From: Symplocastrum torsivum CPER-KK1
GTDB taxonomy: Bacteria > Cyanobacteriota > Cyanobacteriia > Cyanobacteriales > Coleofasciculaceae
NCBI GenBank assembly: GCA_019358875.1
Contig: JAHHIF010000067.1
Coordinates: forward strand, 1 to 41,179
Length of the DNA: 41,179 nucleotides
Reading direction: 5' to 3'
This document shows positions 6,995-14,842 of this stretch, one piece after another. Under the pieces are notes generated by a model that did not search any database, was not told the origin of the DNA, and saw nothing but the letters and a program-made list of their open reading frames with translations. Position 1 is the stretch's first letter. Each line of letters begins with the position of its first letter. The position numbers were made by a program, and so were the translations under genes.

Positions 6995-9900
6995 ATGAAA
7001 AAAGCCAGCCTACTGCTTGCAATCCTTACGGGATTGGGGATTGGAAGTTTGCAGTTTGGGGTTTATCCTTACTTAGAACTCGCTGCCCTCTCACAACCGA
7101 TTACACCAGCGGCTAATGATACAGGTACGATTGTGACACCAAATGGCGCTCACCTCGATATCCAAGGTGGCTCCCTTTCTCAAGATGGGACAAATCTCTT
7201 CCACAGCTTCCAACAATTTGGGCTAGAGACAGGACAAATTGCCAACTTTCTCTCTAATCCAGAGATTCAAAACATCTTGGGGCGAGTAGTTGGGGGTGAA
7301 CCCTCGTTCATCAACGGGTTAATTCAAGTAACTGGGGGCAGTTCTAACTTATTTTTGATGAATCCTGCCGGGATTGTCTTTGGCACCAATGCCCGTCTAA
7401 ATGTTCCCGCTGCATTTACAGCTACTACCGCTACAGGGATTGGCTTTGATGAGGGTTGGTTTAATGCCTTTGCGCCAAATGACTATAGCACTCTAGCTGG
7501 TAGCCCCAATGCCTTTCACTTCGAGGCAACGCAAGTAGGAGCGATTGTTAATGCTGGCAACTTGGCAGTAGAACCAGGGCAGAGTCTATCTTTAGTTGCG
7601 GGAACTGTAGTGAATACAGGCACTCTCGAAGCTTCTGGAGGCAGTGTTACGGTAAGTGCGGTGCCAGGAAGCAGTCTGGTAAAGTTTAGCCAAGCGGGAC
7701 AAATTTTAAGTTTAGAGGTTGAACCCCCCACCGATAGCCAAGGAAATCTACTACCGATTACGCCGCTTGCTTTACCGGAATTACTCACAGGCAGCAATCT
7801 TGATACAGGCTTAACTGTCGCACCTGATAATACTGTACAAACAGCCAATGGCACTTTAATTCCCACCCAAGCGGGAACAACCATTGTTTCTGGCACCCTT
7901 GACGTTTCTAATACTGCCGCAGGGCAAACAGGCGGCACCATCAAGATTTTGGGTGACAAGGTGGGATTATTTAGTGCCGATGTTAATGCTTCAGGTGCAA
8001 GGGGTGGTGGGACTGTCCTCATTGGTGGTGATTATCAAGGGCAAGGGACTGTCCCAAAAGCGACTCAAACCCTTGTTAGTGATGACTCAGTGATTACAGC
8101 AGATGCTCTCAGACACGGTGACGGAGGTCAAGTTGTTGTCTGGGCAGATGATTTCACACGCTTCTACGGCAACATTAGTGCGCGGGGTGGTGCAGCTTCG
8201 GGTAATGGCGGAACGGTTGAGGTTTCCGGGAAGGAATTAGTGATTTTTACCGGATTGGTGGATGCAGGGGCGGCAATGGGTGAATCCGGCACTTTGCTGC
8301 TAGACCCAAAAAATATCACAATCACAGATGTCAACGCTCCTTTGGCAACCTTCCTCAATCCTGATGGTGATGCCCCAAATGATCTATTCGCCTTTTCCAT
8401 TGCTGGAGTTGGGGAAAACGTTGTTATTGGAGCGTTTCATGATGATCCACAAGGAATAGACAATGCTGGCTCTGCTTATCTCTTTGATGCCGCAGGAAAC
8501 TACTTACTAACGTTTGATAACCCTAACCCTACAGCAGGTGGCGAATTTGGCTTTGCCGTCGCTGGAATAGGTGACAACGTGTTGATTGGGGCTGGTCGCA
8601 ATACTGTTGCGGAACAACCGGGGGCTGGTTCTGTTTATCTCTTTGATGGTGTGACAGCAGAGCTATTGCAAATCTTTGATAACCCTGAGCCAGCACCGGA
8701 GGATAGGTTTGGTGATTCCATAGCTGCTATAGGAACCGACACTGTAGTGATTGGGGCACGTCTTGACGATGCGGGGGCAATTGATGCAGGTTCTGTCTAT
8801 GTGTTTGATGTCGGCGATCCTGAAAACCCGCGCTTGACGATCAATAACCCTAATCCTGCTGATGGAGATCAGTTTGGCTTTTCATTAGATGCGGTAGGGA
8901 CAAATATCATTATTGGCGCACCATTTACTGATTCTGATACGGGAGTAATTGATGCGGGTGCGGCTTATCTTTTTGATAGCAATACAGGATTAAACCTCTT
9001 TACCTTTACTAATCCTGAGCCTGTAGAGAACGATCGCTTTGGTAATTCCGTAGCGGGAGTGGGAGCGAATGTCATCATTGGTGCGCCGAATGAGCCAGGG
9101 GCAACCGATCCGGGTGCTGCGTATTTATTTGATGGCGGTACAGGCACGTTGTTGCAAACGTTTAACAACCCCAATCCCGCAGGTGGCGATCGCTTTGGGA
9201 CAACAGTGGCAGGGGTAGGGACAAATATCTTGATTGGAGCCAATCGTGATGATGCAGGTGCAATCGATTCTGGTGCTGTTTATTTGTTTGATGGCACGAC
9301 AGGAGGATTACTGCAAACATTTACTAACCCTGAACCAGCTGTAAATGCTCAATTTGGCGATGCGATCGCTGTATTGGGGACGAATCTGCTTGTGGGAGCG
9401 CGTCTGGATGACACGGCTGGAGTGGATTCTGGTGTTGCTTATTCGTTTGATGCGAGTCTGACAGGCTTTAGTTTTAACGATAATCCCGACCAGTCGGTTG
9501 GGATTAATGCCGATATTATTACCAACATCACGAATACGGGAACCAATGTTGTACTCCAGGCAAATAACGATATCACGGTTGATCAGGCAATTACCACCAA
9601 CAACCTAGCCGGAAATGGCGGGAGATTAACGCTACAGGCAGGGCGCAGCCTTTTAATCAATACCGACATCACGACGGATAATGGCGATTTAACGCTACTT
9701 GCCAACCAAACAGTAGCTAATAGTGTCATCGATATTTATCGCGATCCTGGAGCGGCTGTGATTACCGTTGCGCCTGGAGTAACACTCAATTCTGGAACTG
9801 GCGATACAACGATCATCCTTGATACAGGAGAGGGATTGACCAATAGTACCAGTGGCGATATTACCCTGAGTGACATCATTGCTGGCAGTATTACGGTTGA

Positions 9901-11953
9901 AAATAATGGGCCAAGCGGTGGCGGAATTGATACCACAGCAGGGACACTCAATACTAGTTCGCTAACAGATAATGGGGGAGCGATCGCACTTTCGGCTACT
10001 GGTGATATTCAAACGGCTGATCTCAACTCCTCTGGTGCAACTAATGGAGGGGCAATCACTCTTGTTAGCCGTGGCGGGGAAATCTTCACAGGTAACCTGA
10101 ATAGTTCTGGCGATAGTGGCGGATTAATTTCTTTGATTGCAGGACGTGCAATTACAACTAATGCGATCGATTCCAGTGGAACGCTTGGCAACGGTGGCGA
10201 TGTTACTCTAGATTCTGTTGATAACCTTCAGGTGAGTACCATCAACGCTCAAGGTGGAACTCTTACCAATGGTGGCAGCGTTGCCATCACAACTGGGCAA
10301 TTTTTTCAAGCCACAGACACGTTTATTGATCGTAATAGCATCATTTCTAGCATCTCTACTGCTGGCGGTAACGGCGGAGGCGACATTACGATCCGACATG
10401 GAGGGAATGGCTTAATCCCCTTCGTTGTTGGAGATGACAGCTTTAACGGTACAGCAGGCGCAATTACTGATGGTGATTTCACGCTCACTCCGCCACAGTC
10501 TTTTCTTTATACCCAAACTACAGGCAAAATACAGATTGTTAGCGTTGAACCGGACATTCCTGACATAGATACGCCTAATACTTCCCCCATTGAGATCAAT
10601 CCCATTGATCTCATTGAACCGTTTGAAGCAGTCTCTCTCCCTGAAGAATCTGAGGCGATTGCTCCTCTAGAATTTGACACCGCTGTAGCGGCACTAGAGG
10701 AAGACTTCACAAAAGAATTTGAGAAGTATCTCGGTATCAGCAACACCTCGATTTTTTCACTAGAAAAAGCTCAAGACAGACTGCGCCAGAGTGAAACAAT
10801 TACGGGTCTTAAATCTGCCCTCATCTATGTCGTCTTCGTACCCTCAACGCCTCAGCAGATTGATTCTCAAGGATTAACGCCCAGCCAAGACCCAAGCGGC
10901 ACCCAAAACAACACAGCAGCAACTGACCATTTAGAAGTAATCCTGGTAACAGCACACGGAAAACCAATTCGACGAATCATCCCAGAAGCCACACGAGAGC
11001 AAGTCCTTAATTTAGCTACGGAGTTTCGTAGTAATGTCACAAATCGCATCAAACGCGATAGTTACTTAACGTCTTCTCAACAGCTTTATCAGTGGTTTGT
11101 TGCATCCGTAAAATCGGAACTAGAAGCTCAACAGATCAATAGTTTAGTATTCCTAATGGACACGGGTTTACGCTCAGTGCCAATTGCCGCCTTGCATGAT
11201 GGACAAAAATTTCTTCTAGAAGAATACAGTGTAAGTTTGATGCCTAGCTTATCTCTTACTGACCCCTACTACAGGGATGTGAGGAACACATCTGTATTAG
11301 CGATGGGCGCTGACCAATTCACTGACAATGAGCCTTTACCCGCTGTATCCGTTGAATTGTCTGTCATTACTAATCAGTTATGGTCAGGGAAATCCTTCCT
11401 AAACAATGCTTTTACCCTGAAAAATCTTGAACAAGCTCGCGCTTCACAACCATTCGGGATTATCCACTTAGCCACCCATGCAGAATTTAAACCGGGTGAT
11501 GCCAGTAACTCCTTCCTCCAGTTATGGGAGAGTAAACTACGGCTTACCCAACTGCCACAGCTAAAGTTGAATAAGCCGCCAGTAGAACTGTTAGTGTTGA
11601 GTGCTTGTCGGACGGTACTTGGTGATGAGGAGGCAGAGTTAGGATTTGCCGGGTTGGCAGTGCAATCTGGGGTCAAGTCCGCTTTAGGGAGTTTGTGGTC
11701 TGTTAATGATGAAGGAACATTAGGGCTAATGGTCGGATTCTACGAGCAATTAAAACAAGCTCCCATCAAAGCAGAGGCGCTACGGCAAGCTCAATTAGCC
11801 ATGCTCAAAGGACAAGTACGATTGCAAGACGGTCAACTAATAACGGCTAATCGCCGTGTCCCCCTACCCGAAGTACTAGTTCAGCAGGGAGATAGGGAAC
11901 TGACTCATCCCTACTACTGGAGTGCATTTACACTGATTGGTAATCCCTGGTAG
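6995..11953 (+). CDS. Secreted filamentous-haemagglutinin-type protein with FG-GAP repeats and C-terminal CHAT protease
   Basis: The 1652-residue product starts with a signal sequence (MKKASLLLAILTGLGIGSLQ). A two-partner-secretion haemagglutinin domain follows (about 40-170, with FLMNPAGIVFGTNARLNVPA). Residues about 447-825 hold seven FG-GAP-like repeats. Residues about 830-1190 are Gly/Thr/Asn-rich beta-helix-like repeats. After a Pro/acidic linker, a CHAT domain (about 1290-1652) carries the caspase-like dyad: His1495 in HLATHAEF and Cys1538 in LSACRT. TPS proteins cross the outer membrane through a TpsB pore, which is not encoded nearby. The domains imply a surface adhesin with a self-contained cysteine protease. 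The start has a GTGAGG-like ribosome binding site. The neighbours are unrelated. Confidence 0.88.
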   Translation: MKKASLLLAILTGLGIGSLQFGVYPYLELAALSQPITPAANDTGTIVTPNGAHLDIQGGSLSQDGTNLFHSFQQFGLETGQIANFLSNPEIQNILGRVVGGEPSFINGLIQVTGGSSNLFLMNPAGIVFGTNARLNVPAAFTATTATGIGFDEGWFNAFAPNDYSTLAGSPNAFHFEATQVGAIVNAGNLAVEPGQSLSLVAGTVVNTGTLEASGGSVTVSAVPGSSLVKFSQAGQILSLEVEPPTDSQGNLLPITPLALPELLTGSNLDTGLTVAPDNTVQTANGTLIPTQAGTTIVSGTLDVSNTAAGQTGGTIKILGDKVGLFSADVNASGARGGGTVLIGGDYQGQGTVPKATQTLVSDDSVITADALRHGDGGQVVVWADDFTRFYGNISARGGAASGNGGTVEVSGKELVIFTGLVDAGAAMGESGTLLLDPKNITITDVNAPLATFLNPDGDAPNDLFAFSIAGVGENVVIGAFHDDPQGIDNAGSAYLFDAAGNYLLTFDNPNPTAGGEFGFAVAGIGDNVLIGAGRNTVAEQPGAGSVYLFDGVTAELLQIFDNPEPAPEDRFGDSIAAIGTDTVVIGARLDDAGAIDAGSVYVFDVGDPENPRLTINNPNPADGDQFGFSLDAVGTNIIIGAPFTDSDTGVIDAGAAYLFDSNTGLNLFTFTNPEPVENDRFGNSVAGVGANVIIGAPNEPGATDPGAAYLFDGGTGTLLQTFNNPNPAGGDRFGTTVAGVGTNILIGANRDDAGAIDSGAVYLFDGTTGGLLQTFTNPEPAVNAQFGDAIAVLGTNLLVGARLDDTAGVDSGVAYSFDASLTGFSFNDNPDQSVGINADIITNITNTGTNVVLQANNDITVDQAITTNNLAGNGGRLTLQAGRSLLINTDITTDNGDLTLLANQTVANSVIDIYRDPGAAVITVAPGVTLNSGTGDTTIILDTGEGLTNSTSGDITLSDIIAGSITVENNGPSGGGIDTTAGTLNTSSLTDNGGAIALSATGDIQTADLNSSGATNGGAITLVSRGGEIFTGNLNSSGDSGGLISLIAGRAITTNAIDSSGTLGNGGDVTLDSVDNLQVSTINAQGGTLTNGGSVAITTGQFFQATDTFIDRNSIISSISTAGGNGGGDITIRHGGNGLIPFVVGDDSFNGTAGAITDGDFTLTPPQSFLYTQTTGKIQIVSVEPDIPDIDTPNTSPIEINPIDLIEPFEAVSLPEESEAIAPLEFDTAVAALEEDFTKEFEKYLGISNTSIFSLEKAQDRLRQSETITGLKSALIYVVFVPSTPQQIDSQGLTPSQDPSGTQNNTAATDHLEVILVTAHGKPIRRIIPEATREQVLNLATEFRSNVTNRIKRDSYLTSSQQLYQWFVASVKSELEAQQINSLVFLMDTGLRSVPIAALHDGQKFLLEEYSVSLMPSLSLTDPYYRDVRNTSVLAMGADQFTDNEPLPAVSVELSVITNQLWSGKSFLNNAFTLKNLEQARASQPFGIIHLATHAEFKPGDASNSFLQLWESKLRLTQLPQLKLNKPPVELLVLSACRTVLGDEEAELGFAGLAVQSGVKSALGSLWSVNDEGTLGLMVGFYEQLKQAPIKAEALRQAQLAMLKGQVRLQDGQLITANRRVPLPEVLVQQGDRELTHPYYWSAFTLIGNPW
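8330..9470 (+). repeat. Seven FG-GAP-like coding repeats
   Basis: Inside the FHA-CHAT gene about 1.1 kb is built from seven units of about 54 codons. Each follows the pattern F-G-x-S-V-A-x-x-G-x-N-V-x-I-G-A, then GAAYLFD, then a TFxNPxP linker. The phase marks are LFAFS, EFGFA, RFGDS, QFGFS, RFGNS, RFGTT and QFGDA. Seven such units are the number in an integrin-type beta-propeller. The units have diverged at the DNA level, so this is an old expansion rather than a fresh tandem duplication. Confidence 0.85.
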
Positions 11954-12290
11954 CTAGTGCAAGAAGGCAGAAGATAGGAGGCAGAGGGCTGTTATGAAAG
12001 AAAGCTTGCACAGTAAGCTTTTTAACCTTTTTTAACTGGATAGTTATTTGCGCCGTGCTGCACTAGTGTCGGTTGTTAGGTGTTAGGAAGCGATCGCCTC
12101 CTCAGAAAAGAGGCGAGGAAGAGATTTTCTTTCGGGAGTGGTGAATTCTTCATAATCGATTAATCGAAAAGCAAAACCACGATTTTTGAATGAGTAGAAC
12201 GGCTAGACAAATCATTCACAAGAGCGTAATTTGCTTAAATACCACGAAGCTGAAATGAAGAACAGCGATCAAGCGTGAGGAGCGATGATA
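11954..12290. other. Intergenic, 337 bp, with one short hairpin
   Basis: There is no gene-like frame. TCGCCTC (12094-12100) and GAGGCGA (12110-12116) form a 7-bp stem just after a HIP1 site. No T-run follows, so it is at best a weak terminator. A purine-rich stretch after the FHA-CHAT stop (11963-11990) is low complexity. The promoter of the metallo-hydrolase gene should lie near the right end, but I cannot place it. Confidence 0.4.
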
Positions 12291-13241
12291 ATGAACAGAT
12301 TGCGGCGCTGGATAGTCTTGTTATTAGCAACTTTAGTCACTTGTATAGGCGTGATTGGATGGCATTCTCACTCCCAAGCCCAATCCCCAGCAACCTCTAA
12401 CCTCACTCTAGAAACGGCTGGGTTGACGCTGCAAGAGCTAGGTTCTGGAATCTATGGACTAATTGCAAGCACGGACTTCCCACCCCAAAACCCCAATATG
12501 GCAATTTGTAATGCAGGGGTTGTCATTGGCACTGATGGCGTTCTAGTAATCGATCCTTTTCAGAATGCGGCGCTGGCAAATCTACTATTTTCGACAGTCG
12601 AAGGCTTAACCGATAAGCCTATCCGGTATGTACTAAACACCCACTATCACTTTGACCACACCGGAGGAAATCCTGCCGCAGAAGCCAGAGGTGTATCGAT
12701 TGTTGGGCGGGGACCAATTCGGGAATATATGGTCAACCGCAACAAAGAACAAGACCCCAACCCCACCCCACCTAGTCTGGTTATTAATAATGAAAGTGCA
12801 ATTTGGTTAGGTGAACGTCAGGTGCAATTGGCGGAGGTTGAAGGCCACTCTGGGGGAACTGACCTGGTTGCTTATGTTCCCGATGCTGATGTCTTGTTCA
12901 CAGGTGATATCTTGTTCCATCAGCGTATTCCCTTCATCAGCGATGGCAATATTCAAAAGTGGCAGGATAGTCTATCTCAACTCATAGCTACCTATCCCAA
13001 TGCTCGTTTGCTGCCTGGACATGGCTCAGTTACCGACCGGAGGGGGCTAGAAACGTTAAAGAGCTACTTTGATGATTTGGAACAGTTAGCTTTAACGTGG
13101 AAGGAGCAATCACTGACTCAAGAACAAGTTCTCGAACGTTTTGCGGTTCCTGCTCCCTACAAAAGCTATAAGTTTCAAGCTTTGTACAAGGGTAATCTTG
13201 AAACGGCTTACCAGCAGATAACTCAAGGGAAGCAGTCATAG
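12291..13241 (+). CDS. Exported MBL-fold metallo-hydrolase
   Basis: The 316-residue product begins with a signal peptide (MNRLRRWIVLLLATLVTCIG, likely cleavage after SQAQ), so it acts outside the cytoplasm. The metallo-beta-lactamase fold is shown by HYHFDH (His118, His120, Asp122, His123) in NTHYHFDHTGGN. The later ligands are in EGHSGGTDL, FTGDILF and LLPGHGSV, so two zinc sites should be complete. The arrangement resembles class B3-like or SoxH-like hydrolases; the substrate cannot be told, and beta-lactamase activity is not implied. ATG 12291 is preferred over ATG 12285 because GAGGAG (12277-12282) is 8 bases from the former and only 2 from the latter. A terminator follows the gene. Confidence 0.85.
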   Translation: MNRLRRWIVLLLATLVTCIGVIGWHSHSQAQSPATSNLTLETAGLTLQELGSGIYGLIASTDFPPQNPNMAICNAGVVIGTDGVLVIDPFQNAALANLLFSTVEGLTDKPIRYVLNTHYHFDHTGGNPAAEARGVSIVGRGPIREYMVNRNKEQDPNPTPPSLVINNESAIWLGERQVQLAEVEGHSGGTDLVAYVPDADVLFTGDILFHQRIPFISDGNIQKWQDSLSQLIATYPNARLLPGHGSVTDRRGLETLKSYFDDLEQLALTWKEQSLTQEQVLERFAVPAPYKSYKFQALYKGNLETAYQQITQGKQS

Positions 13242-13277
13242 ATGAGTGCGATCGCAAGTAGCTAACCTACATAGCAG

Positions 13278-13302
13278 AAAGCTGTTAGCTATCAGCTTTT
13301 TT
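13278..13302 (+). terminator. Intrinsic terminator after the metallo-hydrolase gene
   Basis: AAAGCTG (13278-13284) and CAGCTTT (13293-13299) form a 7-bp stem with an 8-base loop. The T run reaches 13302 and is followed by more T-rich sequence. It lies 37 bp after the stop codon of the upstream gene. Confidence 0.75.
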
Positions 13303-13490
13303 GTTTTCCTTGCTCTCTCTAGGTTACCTGAGCTGTACCTCATCCAACTGAAACCACTATAAAATACAACTTCCGTTAAGAGGACAGCTTAATACTTCAA
13401 CGAACCTCGCATAAAACCTCACTACTCAACTGATAATTTAATTAAGCTCACCCGTAGGTGAGGAGATACAAAATCTTCCTCTAACAAGTG

Positions 13491-13520
13491 TTGACTTAAG
13501 TCCACTAAACTTGCTAGGGT
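13491..13520 (+). promoter_or_regulatory. Candidate sigma-70 promoter of the aroF leader transcript
   Basis: TTGACT (13491-13496) matches the -35 consensus at five of six positions. After 18 bases it is followed by TAGGGT (13515-13520), a weak -10 that keeps the first two and the last positions. Transcription would begin near 13527, about 43 bases before the first leader peptide. An alternative TAAAAT box near 13360 could serve a longer leader. This is a prediction from spacing only. Confidence 0.35.
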
Positions 13521-13569
13521 TAGCAGAATAAAGATTTTCTAGCAAAGTATCTTGCTCCAGCGCAAAGCT

Positions 13570-13626
13570 ATGTTCACCAACAGCTATTACTTTTACTTTT
13601 GGTTTACACAGGTTCACCGGCAGTGA
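13570..13626 (+). CDS. Aromatic-rich leader peptide 1 (18 aa) of the aroF attenuator
   Basis: ATG 13570 opens an 18-codon frame ending TGA at 13624-13626, with product MFTNSYYFYFWFTQVHRQ. Eight of 18 residues are aromatic, seven of them consecutive (codons 6-12, 13585-13605: Y Y F Y F W F). All three products of the shikimate route are represented. Such density in a tiny frame before an aromatic biosynthesis gene is the hallmark of ribosome-mediated attenuation leader peptides (trpL, pheL). The last codons (13611-13620) are complementary to 13648-13657, next to a terminator. There is no strong Shine-Dalgarno sequence before the ATG, which is the weakest point of the assignment. Confidence 0.75.
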   Translation: MFTNSYYFYFWFTQVHRQ

Positions 13627-13657
13627 ATCCAGCTTCGTATGGAATGCCCGGTGAACC
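13611..13657 (+). promoter_or_regulatory. Antiterminator hairpin of attenuator 1
   Basis: GGTTCACCGG (13611-13620), the last coding bases of leader peptide 1, is perfectly complementary to CCGGTGAACC (13648-13657). The second arm shares its final CC with the base of the following terminator stem, so the two structures compete. A ribosome stalled at the Tyr/Phe codons leaves 13611-13620 free to pair. A ribosome at the stop codon (13624) covers it and lets the terminator form. The pairing is seen in the sequence; the mechanism is inferred. Confidence 0.6.
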
Positions 13658-13681
13658 GCAGAACACAATCTGCGGTTTTTT
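13656..13681 (+). terminator. Intrinsic terminator of attenuator 1
   Basis: CCGCAGA (13656-13662) pairs with TCTGCGG (13669-13675) around a 6-base loop, followed by six T. It lies 30 bp after the stop of leader peptide 1 and about 190 bp before the aroF start. It therefore ends transcription within the leader unless the overlapping antiterminator forms. Confidence 0.85.
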
Positions 13682-13715
13682 GTTTTTTAAGGCGAACAAG
13701 CACAGGAGTAATGAC

Positions 13716-13781
13716 GTGACAACCTATCTTGGTAGCTGGTTTTACGGCTTTTATTTTTATCCCAGAACGTGTTCCGGGTAG
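13716..13781 (+). CDS. Aromatic-rich leader peptide 2 (21 aa) of the aroF attenuator
   Basis: GTG 13716 opens a 21-codon frame ending TAG at 13779-13781. Residues 4-15 read YLGSWFYGFYFY, so eight of 21 residues are aromatic, including one Trp, three Phe and four Tyr. AGGAG at 13704-13708 sits 7 bases before the GTG, an excellent ribosome binding site that decides the start; an ATG at 13711 leads to a stop after two codons. The 3' codons (13771-13779) are exactly complementary to the 5' arm of the terminator that follows. The frame lies between terminator 1 and aroF, so it is a second sensor in series. Confidence 0.82.
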   Translation: MTTYLGSWFYGFYFYPRTCSG

Positions 13782-13816
13782 TAAAGTCGCGCCAGCTTTT
13801 CACTACAACCCGGAAC
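13771..13816 (+). promoter_or_regulatory. Antiterminator pairing of attenuator 2
   Basis: GTTCCGGGT (13771-13779), the last codons of leader peptide 2, is the exact reverse complement of ACCCGGAAC (13808-13816). The latter contains the entire 5' arm of terminator 2, so forming one pairing destroys the other. AGCTGG (13734-13739, at the Trp codon) can also pair with CCAGCT (13792-13797), giving a possible further alternative fold. Translation stalled at the aromatic codons would favour read-through; translation to the stop would favour termination. Confidence 0.72.
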
Positions 13817-13838
13817 CTTCCAAGGAACCGGGTTTTTT
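13807..13838 (+). terminator. Intrinsic terminator of attenuator 2
   Basis: AACCCGG (13807-13813) pairs with CCGGGTT (13828-13834), with a small inner TTC/GAA extension. Six T follow the G of the stem (13833-13838). It lies 35 bp before the aroF start codon, the classic position of a leader attenuator. Confidence 0.88.
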
Positions 13839-13872
13839 CTTGCCCATCTAATCTCACAAAGGAGTCTTTCCC

Positions 13873-14733
13873 ATGTTGAACGCTAAACTTACACTCGCTG
13901 CTCACTCTGACCACCAGACACTTGTCAAGCTTTCAGAACAAGTTGCCTTCGGTGGTAGAGAATTTGTAATTATTGGTGGTCCCTGCACTGTCGAAAGCCG
14001 CTTACAAATGGAGACAGTTGCCACTCAATTGCAACACGCACCCGTACAAGCGCTACGAGGAGGAGTTTTCAAACCCCGGACATCTCCCTACGCTTTCCAG
14101 GGATTAGGCATCGAAGGATTAGAAATTTTATCGGATGTGCGCCAGCGTCACAACCTCCCTGTTGTGACAGAAGTAATGTCTATTGCTCAAATTGAATCTA
14201 TTGTTACTTACGCCGATATGCTACAAGTTGGCAGTCGGAATATGCAAAACTTTGATTTGCTTAAAGCCCTAGGTCAAGCGGAAAAACCGATACTGTTGAA
14301 ACGAGGACTCGCAGCTACGGTTGAGGAGTTTGTTATGGCAGCAGAATACATTCTCAGCCATGGCAATCCTAATGTCGTGTTGTGTGAACGTGGTATCCGC
14401 AGTTTCGATAACTACACCCGCAATGTACTAGATTTAGGTGCAGTCGTTGCACTTAAGCAGTTGACCCACTTGCCTGTGATTGTAGACCCGTCTCATGCGG
14501 TTGGTAAGCGAGAATTAGTAGCACCACTAGCAAAAGCTGCTGTCGCGTGTGGCGCAGATGGGTTAATTATTGAGTGTCACCCGGAACCTGAAAAATCTGT
14601 TTCGGATGCTCGTCAGGCGCTTTCTCTAGAAGATATGGTGGATTTAGTTCACAGCTTGCGACCCATAGCGGCTGCCGTTGGGCGGACTATACCTGAAGTG
14701 AAAAGCCTTGCAGAGCTTTCTGTTGCGGCTTAG
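13873..14733 (+). CDS. aroF: 3-deoxy-7-phosphoheptulonate (DAHP) synthase, type I-beta
   Basis: The 286-residue enzyme condenses phosphoenolpyruvate with erythrose 4-phosphate, the first step of the shikimate pathway to Phe, Tyr and Trp. Family blocks are IIGGPCTVESRLQMETVA (metal and substrate site), LRGGVFKPRTSPYAFQGLG, LQVGSRNMQNFDLL, LLKRGLAAT and VDPSHAVGKRE, and the metal-binding His and Cys positions look intact. The length matches a bare catalytic barrel. There is neither an N-terminal ferredoxin-like/ACT regulatory domain nor a chorismate mutase domain, so feedback by allostery is not expected. That fits the two attenuators upstream. ATG 13873 has AAAGGAG 8 bases before it. The gene is monocistronic. 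Confidence 0.95.
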   Translation: MLNAKLTLAAHSDHQTLVKLSEQVAFGGREFVIIGGPCTVESRLQMETVATQLQHAPVQALRGGVFKPRTSPYAFQGLGIEGLEILSDVRQRHNLPVVTEVMSIAQIESIVTYADMLQVGSRNMQNFDLLKALGQAEKPILLKRGLAATVEEFVMAAEYILSHGNPNVVLCERGIRSFDNYTRNVLDLGAVVALKQLTHLPVIVDPSHAVGKRELVAPLAKAAVACGADGLIIECHPEPEKSVSDARQALSLEDMVDLVHSLRPIAAAVGRTIPEVKSLAELSVAA

Positions 14734-14842
14734 GTTGTTGGTATTAGGAACGGGAGCCTAGTGTCCTTTCGTTAGGTATTCATCTATTGTCACTGGGTTC
14801 CTGCTCAATCAACAAACAGCTCTCAGTTGGTTGTATAGCTGG

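Noticed and set aside
13438..13914. Minus-strand frames of 75 and 76 codons opposite the aroF leader
   Set aside because: They are antisense to the leader peptides and terminators. Their openness follows from the T-rich aromatic codons on the plus strand.
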